NCBI GenBank assembly: GCA_963619835.1
Contig: CAVEYD010000020.1
Coordinates: forward strand, 1-20,210
Source of the DNA: Fimimonas sp963619835
GTDB taxonomy: Bacteria; Bacillota; Clostridia; Christensenellales; CAG-314
DNA: 20,210 bases
Reading direction: 5' to 3'
The notes under the pieces are model-generated. The model was given only the letters and a program-made list of their open reading frames with translations, was not told the DNA's origin and ran no database searches. Every line of letters begins with the position of its first letter. Position 1 is the first letter of the stretch. The position numbers were made by a program, and so were the translations under genes. Positions 1 through 4,550 of this stretch are shown piece by piece.

Positions 1-101
1 GAGTGTTTTTGGAGAGTTTAGCCAAACGCTTGCAACAAAAAGATGTTCTTGTCCAATCGGAGATCAAAGAAATTAAAGAAAAATCAACGGCATGCAATTA
101 A
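1..101 (+). CDS. 3' end of an unidentified protein (partial)
   Basis: The reading frame that starts at base 3 is open for 32 codons and ends with TAA at 99-101. The other two forward frames close earlier, at 19-21 and 74-76. The residues are mixed charged and hydrophobic (for example LESLAKRLQQ, then EIKEIKEK), which looks like the C-terminal helix of a soluble protein. The start lies left of the window. No family can be assigned from so short a tail, and a chance open frame is possible. Confidence 0.45.
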   Translation, partial: VFLESLAKRLQQKDVLVQSEIKEIKEKSTACN

Positions 102-171
102 ATTCTTTGCAAAATGTAAATATTTTTTTTGTTGCATGTCTAAAAATTATAAATAATCAAAGTGGTGCAAA

Positions 172-651
172 ATGAAAGTGGTGTTTTTAGATATCGACGG
201 TGTGCTAAATACTCCGTCTTCCAAATCTCGTTGTGCAGGGTATGTCGGCATAGATGACGACAAACTTAACCGACTTAAAAATTTAATCAGTCAAACGGAT
301 GCCGAAGTTGTTTTAATATCAACATGGAAAAAACATTGGTACAAGGAAAATGAGCTAAAATTGTCGCAAGATTGTTTTGCGGATTATCTTGACAAAAAGT
401 TTGCTAAATTTGAGCTAAAAGTTTTTGATAAAACAAAAGATTGCGTCGAAAAACAATATCTTTCTCGCGGAGAAGGCATACTTGAGTATATTTACAGAAA
501 AAACGTAAAAAGCTACATTATATTAGACGACTTTCAGTTCGATTACGATGGTTGTGGTTTAACGGACATACTAATAAAAACAAACCAAAGTGTCGGGCTA
601 ACGGACGAGCAAGTGTCAATGGCAACCGCTTTATTGAGCGACAACTTATAA
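172..651 (+). CDS. Small HAD-superfamily hydrolase (HAD_SAK-like)
   Basis: This 159-residue protein begins with a HAD motif I, FLDIDGV, with D7 as the expected nucleophile and D9 as the expected acid/base. Motif II is probably LIST (Ser50/Thr51), and motif IV is the LDD pair at D119-D120, which would bind Mg2+. The fold and length resemble the stand-alone HAD domains annotated as 'HAD domain in Swiss Army Knife RNA repair proteins'. Proteins of that group are predicted phosphatases or polynucleotide phosphatases, but the substrate cannot be read here. No membrane segment or signal peptide is visible, so it is probably cytosolic. The ATG at 172 follows a weak AGTGGTG ribosome binding site. It is followed by 19 known bases and then a scaffold gap, so its downstream neighbour is uncertain. 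Confidence 0.75.
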   Translation: MKVVFLDIDGVLNTPSSKSRCAGYVGIDDDKLNRLKNLISQTDAEVVLISTWKKHWYKENELKLSQDCFADYLDKKFAKFELKVFDKTKDCVEKQYLSRGEGILEYIYRKNVKSYIILDDFQFDYDGCGLTDILIKTNQSVGLTDEQVSMATALLSDNL

Positions 652-670
652 CACGTTGCCTTTTCTTGAC

Positions 671-680
671 NNNNNNNNNN
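671..680. other. Scaffold gap (10 N)
   Basis: Ten undetermined bases lie between the HAD gene and an A-rich tract of about 13 A. The uniform length, shared with the gap at 4319-4328, suggests a fixed placeholder, so the true distance is unknown. Confidence 0.95.
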
Positions 681-694
681 TTATAGAAAAAAAA

Positions 695-726
695 AAAAAG
701 TGTAAGTTTTTTGACTTACACTTTTT
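695..726 (-). terminator. Intrinsic terminator of the tetR-type gene
   Basis: A perfect 12-bp inverted repeat, AAAAAGTGTAAG (695-706) and CTTACACTTTTT (715-726), has an 8-nt loop. On the minus strand the stem is followed by a long T run (the A tract 687-699 on the plus strand). It lies 17 nt beyond the stop codon of the minus-strand regulator. Confidence 0.85.
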
Positions 727-742
727 GCGTTTGCTAAAAGAT

Positions 743-1294
743 TCATTTTACAAGGGAATTTGCGTTGACATATTCGTTTTTCAAAATTTCTGCCATTTTT
801 TGTGGAGTTTCTTTACATCCGTCAATTAGCCACTCTTTGCATATTGCTTTTAGTCCGCCTGCAAAAAAAGCCATGTGGTACGATCGTTCCTTTACCGAAT
901 ACGTGTATGCGGTTTCAACATTCAAAGGCTTTTTAAGATAGTCGATAAAATCTTTTTTTTCCATGAATGGTTGGTCGTTTGTAGTTAAATATGCTAAATA
1001 GAAATTTTTATTTTTTTGCAGGAACTCAAACATTTTTTCAAAAACGTTTGAGTCCCATATTTCATTCGGGTTAAAAATCTTTTTAATTTGCTTAGACAAA
1101 TCTTGTTCGGTTTTTATCATCAAATCGTTTATGTCTTCGTAGTGTTCGTAAAATGAGCTGCGATTTATGCCGGCTTCATAGCAAATTTCTTTAACGGAAA
1201 TATCGTTGTATTTTTTAAATTTTAGTAACGAAAACAATGCTTTTTGTATTTTTTCTTCCGTCGATTGATACCTTTGATTGAAAATAATATTCAT
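743..1294 (-). CDS. TetR/AcrR-family transcriptional regulator
   Basis: This 183-residue protein has an N-terminal TetR DNA-binding domain. Helices 2-3 are visible as ISVKEICYEAGI followed by NRSSFYEHYEDINDLM, the conserved SxFYxHF-type signature at about residues 44-60. The rest is a helical ligand and dimerisation domain that I cannot place with a known effector; it resembles the TetR_C_8-type regulators common in Clostridia. The start is supported by AAAGGG 6 nt before the ATG on the minus strand, and the stop is TGA. The gene is divergent from the small membrane protein at 1458, and the shared intergenic region carries an inverted repeat suited to a dimeric regulator. It therefore plausibly controls itself and that neighbour, but this is inference from position. 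Confidence 0.9.
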   Translation of the reverse strand: MNIIFNQRYQSTEEKIQKALFSLLKFKKYNDISVKEICYEAGINRSSFYEHYEDINDLMIKTEQDLSKQIKKIFNPNEIWDSNVFEKMFEFLQKNKNFYLAYLTTNDQPFMEKKDFIDYLKKPLNVETAYTYSVKERSYHMAFFAGGLKAICKEWLIDGCKETPQKMAEILKNEYVNANSLVK

Positions 1295-1307
1295 ATTTTC
1301 CCTTTAG

Positions 1308-1334
1308 TCCAACATTTTTATTTCTTGTGTTGGA
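1308..1334. promoter_or_regulatory. Inverted repeat, candidate TetR-family operator
   Basis: TCCAACA (1308-1314) and TGTTGGA (1328-1334) form a perfect 7-bp inverted repeat with a 13-bp spacer. It sits 14 bp upstream of the regulator's start codon and just upstream of the TATAAT box of the divergent gene. A third half-site, TGTTGGA, lies at 1420-1426. The role as operator is inferred from symmetry and position. Confidence 0.5.
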
Positions 1335-1361
1335 TACATTTACGCTTTTATTCTTTATAAT
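1330..1361 (+). promoter_or_regulatory. Putative promoter of the DUF4177-like gene
   Basis: A perfect -10 box, TATAAT, is at 1356-1361. The best -35 candidate, TTGGAT at 1330-1335, is at a long spacing of 20 bp and overlaps the right arm of the inverted repeat, so a bound repressor would block it. Transcription would start near 1368 and give a leader of about 90 nt. Confidence 0.5.
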
Positions 1362-1380
1362 AGGTGTAACAACAAAAGAT

Positions 1381-1413
1381 TACTTAATCATTATATCTCA
1401 AATCGATTAAGTA
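1381..1413. repeat. 9-bp inverted repeat in the 5' leader
   Basis: TACTTAATC (1381-1389) and GATTAAGTA (1405-1413) are perfectly complementary across a 15-nt spacer. The repeat lies between the predicted transcription start and the ribosome binding site of the gene at 1458. It could be a second protein-binding site or an AT-rich leader hairpin; no T tract follows. Confidence 0.55.
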
Positions 1414-1457
1414 GACAAGTGTTGGAATTATATATTTAATTTAAGGAGAAAATAAAG

Positions 1458-1976
1458 ATGGAAAACACAATTACTTACGATTACAAAACAATTAGAGTCA
1501 AAAGAAGCATAGAGTCGCTTGTATGCGACACTTATGAAAACTTGGGATGGGAACTAACAAGCACAAGTGCATCCGAAGGTTCAATCTTTTACATCAATTT
1601 GTCTTTCAAAAGAGACAGAAAAATTGCAAACAAGGTAGATTTGATCAAGTTGCAAGATAAAGCTGACAACGTTATCGCAAACATCGAAAATTTGCAAAAC
1701 AAAAAGAAAAATGCAGGCTTTGCCGGTTCTCTTACGGTTGGAATTGTTGGCACACTTGTTTTCGGTGGCGGAATGAGCATGACAATGTTGCTTAGTGGCA
1801 TCGGTTACATGATCGGCGGTATTGCTCTCGGTCTTGCCGGAGTTGGAATTTGTGCTCTTGCTTATCCTCTTTTCAAAAAGGTAAACAAAAAGAAGTCTAC
1901 CGAAATTCAACCGATTATCGAAAGCGAATACGATAAACTTTCGGATATCTGTGAACAAGCAGGCAAACTTAGATAA
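1458..1976 (+). CDS. Small membrane protein with DUF4177-like N-terminus
   Basis: This 172-residue protein has a soluble head of about 85 residues, a glycine-rich hydrophobic hairpin (about residues 88-138, two membrane helices) and a charged cytosolic tail rich in K, E and D. The head pattern, YDYKTIRV at residues 7-14 then NLGWELTS at residues 28-35, resembles the short DUF4177 fold (a YEYK strand, then a G-x-GWEL motif). The connecting segment LQDKADNVIANIENLQNK (about 66-83) could be a short coiled coil. Translation is well supported by AAGGAG 10 nt before the ATG. The gene is divergent from a TetR-type regulator and is probably its target. No function is known to me; a stress- or effector-linked membrane role is only a guess. 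Confidence 0.75.
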   Translation: MENTITYDYKTIRVKRSIESLVCDTYENLGWELTSTSASEGSIFYINLSFKRDRKIANKVDLIKLQDKADNVIANIENLQNKKKNAGFAGSLTVGIVGTLVFGGGMSMTMLLSGIGYMIGGIALGLAGVGICALAYPLFKKVNKKKSTEIQPIIESEYDKLSDICEQAGKLR

Positions 1977-2010
1977 CAAGTTTCTAAAAACAACAACTAC
2001 AAAATCTTTT

Positions 2011-2039
2011 TCAAGCGACTTTCAGTGAAAGCCGCTTGA
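2011..2039 (+). terminator. Strong hairpin, possible terminator or 3' end
   Basis: TCAAGCG (2011-2017) pairs with CGCTTGA (2033-2039), and CTTTC (2019-2023) pairs with GAAAG (2027-2031). There is one A/C mismatch between the stems and a 3-nt loop. The stem is stable but is followed by TTGCGTGTCT rather than a T run, so termination would be inefficient. It may instead protect the upstream mRNA end. Confidence 0.45.
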
Positions 2040-2070
2040 TTGCGTGTCTAAATACTTTATTGGTGTAAAT

Positions 2071-3024
2071 ATGAATTGGAAAAAATTAGTTAAAAACATC
2101 TTATATCCGCACATTGCAGTAATTTTAGTTTTGTTGCCGGTGAGCATTGCGTTTTTGTCGCTTTCCCTTATTTACTTTGACGAAACGTCAACTGTCGCAC
2201 TGATTTCGTATCTTTTGGCATTTTATACTTTAATGATAGTTTGCCTTAGAGTGCCAAAAATAATTGCTTTTTTAAAAAAAGTAAAAACCGAAAATAAATA
2301 TGCGCAAATGTGGTTTTCCGATATTCGACTAAGAATGAAAATATCTTTATATGGTTCTTTGCTTTGGAATTGTGCATACGCAATATTTCAGTTGGCTCTC
2401 GGTTTTTACCACAAATCCGTTTGGTTTTTTACGATGTTTGTTTACTACGTATTGCTTGCGGTAATGAAATTTTTTCTTGCAGACTACACACGAAAATACG
2501 AGGCAAACGAAAATCAATTGATAGAGGCAAAAAAATCGTTAATTTGTGGCTGTTTGCTACTTGTTATGAATTTGTCCCTCAGCGGAATAATCACATTGAT
2601 TGTTTTACAAAACAAAACTTTCGAACACGGCAAAATTGTTACCATATCCCTTGCTGCGTACACATTTATTACTTTTACGTTTGCAATTATAAACAGTGTA
2701 AAATTTCGCAAATACAACAGCTTGGTTTATTCTTCCGCAAAAACAATTTCTCTAATCACAGCAAGCGTTTCAATGCTAACACTGGAAAGCACAATGTTGT
2801 CAACGTTTGGCGGCACTAAAGATGCTTTATTTTCGCAAGTTATTTTGTCATGCTCGGGCGCTGTGATAATGGTGTTTGCAATTACAATGGCGGTAGTGAT
2901 GATAGCAAAAGCCGCCAAGGAATACAAATTGCTAAAATTTAGTAAAGAAACGTTGCCCGATGAAACATTGTCCACAGCGGAAGTGTCACAGGCAAATGAA
3001 GAAACGTTTTCAAAAGAAGAATAA
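2071..3024 (+). CDS. Multi-pass membrane protein of unknown function
   Basis: I do not recognise this protein. From ATG 2071 it has 317 residues and about seven or eight hydrophobic segments, for example around AVILVLLPVSIAFLSLSLIY, YLLAFYTLMIVCL, WFFTMFVYYVLLAVM, CGCLLLVMNLSLSG and GAVIMVFAITMAVVMIA. Short basic loops suggest an N-in orientation. The last 30 residues are polar and acidic (SKETLPDETLSTAEVS) and look like a disordered cytosolic tail. No transporter, enzyme or receptor motif is visible. The ATG at 2071 is preferred because GGTG lies 5 nt before it. An in-frame GTG at 2044 lies only 5 nt after the hairpin at 2011-2039 and has no ribosome binding site. A terminator follows directly. 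Confidence 0.7.
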   Translation: MNWKKLVKNILYPHIAVILVLLPVSIAFLSLSLIYFDETSTVALISYLLAFYTLMIVCLRVPKIIAFLKKVKTENKYAQMWFSDIRLRMKISLYGSLLWNCAYAIFQLALGFYHKSVWFFTMFVYYVLLAVMKFFLADYTRKYEANENQLIEAKKSLICGCLLLVMNLSLSGIITLIVLQNKTFEHGKIVTISLAAYTFITFTFAIINSVKFRKYNSLVYSSAKTISLITASVSMLTLESTMLSTFGGTKDALFSQVILSCSGAVIMVFAITMAVVMIAKAAKEYKLLKFSKETLPDETLSTAEVSQANEETFSKEE

Positions 3025-3043
3025 GTTAAAAAATTGCACAAAG

Positions 3044-3079
3044 CAAAAAAAATACAACCGCAGTCGGTTGTATTTTTTT
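3044..3079. terminator. Bidirectional intrinsic terminator
   Basis: AATACAACCG (3051-3060) and CGGTTGTATT (3065-3074) form a perfect 10-bp stem with a CAGT loop. Seven T follow on the plus strand and a run of eight A precedes it, so it can stop transcription from both sides. It lies between the convergent membrane-protein gene and the second TetR-type gene. Confidence 0.9.
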
Positions 3080-3119
3080 GTAAAAAACATTTTTATAGTA
3101 AGATTTAAAAATAGGACTT

Positions 3120-3134
3120 TACGAACATTATATA
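3120..3134. repeat. 15-nt direct repeat, copy 1
   Basis: TACGAACATTATATA here is identical to 3876-3890. The two copies lie on either side of the TetR-type gene (3211-3810). On the minus strand each copy contains TATAAT. This copy lacks a good -35 (TTATAG at 17 bp). Confidence 0.6.
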
Positions 3135-3210
3135 TCTGTCTTAAAAAATCTATAATATAAACATAGAATAAAAACAGTGTATAATAATTATCACTTTTAA
3201 ACAATTGTTT

Positions 3211-3810
3211 CTATTCAAACAATGTAACTATCATATTTGTTACAATTCCTCTCATTTGATCGTAATCTAAGTAGTCGTGTTTATCAAACACAAACTCATG
3301 GCAAAACGATTGTACAAGATTTATTGCAAGGTGCACGCGTTCGGCAAGGTTTGGCGTGTTTAAGCCCAAATTTGAGAGTAGTGACGTAAGCCCTTTCGTA
3401 ATTGTGTTTTCAAGATCCAAAAAACGTTTGGCAACTGCCTCATCTGTAGCCGAAAGGGAGTGCAATGTGTTGTGTAGTTGCGAATGTGTTCCATGCAAGT
3501 CAATTGTAACGTCCAACACGTCGGATGCAAGTTTTTTAATATCAAGCGGTTGTTGGAGCGTTTGAAAAAGCTTAAAAATAGGTGCAGTTATTTCTTCCAT
3601 GTAAATGTCCAAAACACACAAAAGCACGTCTCTCTTGTCCGAAAAGTACCCATACACAATTCCTGTAGACACGCCGGCCCGCTTAGCTATTTCAACTGTG
3701 TTAGTTCCGTAGTATCCCACTTCCGAAAACAATTCGTATCCTGCACGAATAATCTTGTTCTTTTTTTCTATCGACCTCTCTTGTTGAGGTTGTCTTATTT
3801 CTGCTTTCAT
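3211..3810 (-). CDS. TetR/AcrR-family transcriptional regulator
   Basis: This 199-residue protein starts with a typical TetR domain: KIIRAGYELFSEVGYYGTNT, then VEIAKRAGVSTGIVYGYFSDKRDVLL, with the recognition helix in the STGIVYGYF region (about residues 48-58). The remaining 130 residues are helical and should bind a ligand and dimerise; the ligand cannot be predicted. The start is set by AAGGG 6 nt before the ATG on the minus strand, and the stop is TAG. The gene is divergent from feoA, with 221 bp between start codons, so control of the iron-uptake operon is possible. A small molecule or drug sensor that is merely adjacent is equally possible. It has its own promoter at 3883-3911. Its transcript probably ends at the bidirectional terminator near 3051-3074, or weakly at the AAACAATTGTTT palindrome (3199-3210). 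Confidence 0.9.
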   Translation of the reverse strand: MKAEIRQPQQERSIEKKNKIIRAGYELFSEVGYYGTNTVEIAKRAGVSTGIVYGYFSDKRDVLLCVLDIYMEEITAPIFKLFQTLQQPLDIKKLASDVLDVTIDLHGTHSQLHNTLHSLSATDEAVAKRFLDLENTITKGLTSLLSNLGLNTPNLAERVHLAINLVQSFCHEFVFDKHDYLDYDQMRGIVTNMIVTLFE

Positions 3811-3875
3811 ACTTTACCCTTGTTTTTTTGTTTAAAATTGCAAATTTTTGTAAAGATGCTACAAAAAACATCTAA

Positions 3876-3890
3876 TACGAACATTATATA
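3876..3890. repeat. 15-nt direct repeat, copy 2
   Basis: TACGAACATTATATA is identical to 3120-3134. This copy contains the minus-strand TATAAT of the promoter of the TetR-type gene, so the repeat could be part of its promoter or operator. Confidence 0.6.
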
Positions 3891-3911
3891 CAAATTTTTT
3901 AAAAAAATCAA
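3883..3911 (-). promoter_or_regulatory. Promoter of the second tetR-type gene
   Basis: Read on the minus strand, TTGATT (3911-3906) is 17 bp from TATAAT (3888-3883). Transcription would start near 3876 and leave a leader of about 66 nt before the ATG at 3810. Confidence 0.65.
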
Positions 3912-3938
3912 TAAAATATGAATTTTTTTTCGTATTTT

Positions 3939-3970
3939 TGTTTGACAAACATGACGCATAGTGCTATCAT
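3939..3970 (+). promoter_or_regulatory. Promoter of feoA with overlapping palindrome
   Basis: TTGACA (3942-3947) and TATCAT (3965-3970) are separated by 17 bp. The predicted start is near 3977, 55 nt before feoA. The -35 box lies inside a 13-bp perfect palindrome, TGTTTGACAAACA (3939-3951), which a dimeric repressor could occupy. No recognisable Fur box or IdeR/DtxR box is present. Confidence 0.75.
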
Positions 3971-4031
3971 AAACACGAAATTGAAGTAAGTTTCACATTT
4001 CTTAAAAATTTTTATTAAAGGAGAACAAAAA

Positions 4032-4247
4032 ATGCCGTTAGTATTTGCTCCGACAAACACAGACTTGCGTATAATAAAAATCGTAGCCGACGAAAAACTT
4101 AAAAAGCATTTGGAAAGTTTAGGTATTTTGGTAAACGGAAATATCACAGTTTTAAGTTCCAGTGGCGGAAGCGTGGTGTGCAAAATTAAGGATGGTCGCG
4201 TCGCTTTAGACGGTGATTTATCCACAAAAATTTTTGTTGCAGCATAA
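4032..4247 (+). CDS. feoA: Ferrous iron transport protein A (first copy)
   Basis: This 71-residue protein is a single FeoA (SH3-like) domain. The core pattern runs LESLGILVNGNITVLSSSG, then a glycine-rich turn, then CKIKDGRVALDGDLSTKIFV, matching the usual FeoA order of LGI-xxG, a V strand and an ALD/A-x-x-I end. FeoA is a small cytosolic protein that associates with the FeoB iron transporter and is thought to modulate its G-domain or assembly. The start ATG follows AAAGGAGA with ideal spacing. It is the first gene of feoA1-feoA2-feoB and has its own promoter 62 bp upstream. FeoA1 and FeoA2 are clearly diverged from each other, so this is an old duplication and not a recent one. Confidence 0.85.
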   Translation: MPLVFAPTNTDLRIIKIVADEKLKKHLESLGILVNGNITVLSSSGGSVVCKIKDGRVALDGDLSTKIFVAA

Positions 4248-4261
4248 AATTTGATTAGGAT

Positions 4262-4298
4262 TTTTGCTTTAAAAGCAAAATTTTAATACTATTAAAAT
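4262..4298 (+). promoter_or_regulatory. Two overlapping AT-rich hairpins between feoA copies
   Basis: The first stem pairs TTTTGCTTT (4262-4270) with AAAGCAAAA (4272-4280) and is followed by TTTT, like a weak attenuator. The second pairs ATTTTAAT (4280-4287) with ATTAAAAT (4291-4298). They share base 4280 and the T run. They lie just before the ribosome binding site of the second feoA (AAGGAG, 4307-4312). Regulation is inferred; the stems are GC-poor. Confidence 0.35.
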
Positions 4299-4318
4299 TG
4301 AAGTAAAAGGAGAAAAAC

Positions 4319-4328
4319 NNNNNNNNNN
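4319..4328. other. Scaffold gap (10 N) hiding the feoA2 start
   Basis: The run begins 6 nt after AAGGAG and ends where an open FeoA frame continues, so the start codon and a few codons of the second feoA fall inside it. The true gap length is unknown. Confidence 0.95.
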
Positions 4329-4550
4329 CTTGATACCTTTGCCATCGGCGAAACCGGAATTGTTAAGTCGGTTGCCGGTGAAGGAAAAATCAAAAGACGT
4401 CTGTTTGACATGGGAATTACACCCGGTGCCGAAATTTACATGCGTAAACGTGCTCCGCTTGGAGATCCCATTGAAGTTACGTTAAGAGGTTACGAACTTA
4501 CCTTGCGTAAAACAGAAGCTGTATGTGTAACGATGGAGGTAACAAAGTAA
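4329..4550 (+). CDS. feoA: Ferrous iron transport protein A (second copy, 5' end in gap)
   Basis: From 4329 an open frame of 73 codons ends in TAA at 4548-4550. It contains a full FeoA core: GETGIVKSVAGEG, then RRLFDMGITPGAEIYMRKRA, then PLGDPIEVTLRGYELTLRK. The LFDMGITPG turn and PLGDPIEV segment are diagnostic. Only the first few residues are missing, lost in the 10-N gap; a strong AAGGAG site sits at 4307-4312 just before the gap. The stop overlaps the feoB start (TAATG), so the two are translationally coupled. This copy is closer to the textbook FeoA consensus than the first and is probably the FeoB partner proper. The first copy may be specialised. Confidence 0.9.
   Translation, partial: LDTFAIGETGIVKSVAGEGKIKRRLFDMGITPGAEIYMRKRAPLGDPIEVTLRGYELTLRKTEAVCVTMEVTK

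Noticed and set aside
1581..1979. Antisense open frame of 132 codons over the DUF4177-like gene
   Set aside because: The forward frame has a strong ribosome binding site and membrane-protein pattern; the antisense frame has neither.
2044..2070. Earlier GTG start for the multi-pass membrane protein
   Set aside because: It lies just after a strong hairpin and has no ribosome binding site; ATG 2071 has GGTG at 5 nt and begins with a normal N-terminus.
3179..3193. Fur-like 7-1-7 box (right half perfect, left half 5 of 7)
   Set aside because: It sits between the 3' ends of two convergent genes, not near a promoter of an iron gene, and AT-rich DNA gives such matches by chance.
4523..4549. Earlier in-frame ATG for feoB
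   Set aside because: It lies inside the coding end of feoA2, and the GGAGG at 4535-4539 clearly serves ATG 4550, where the GTPase domain begins.
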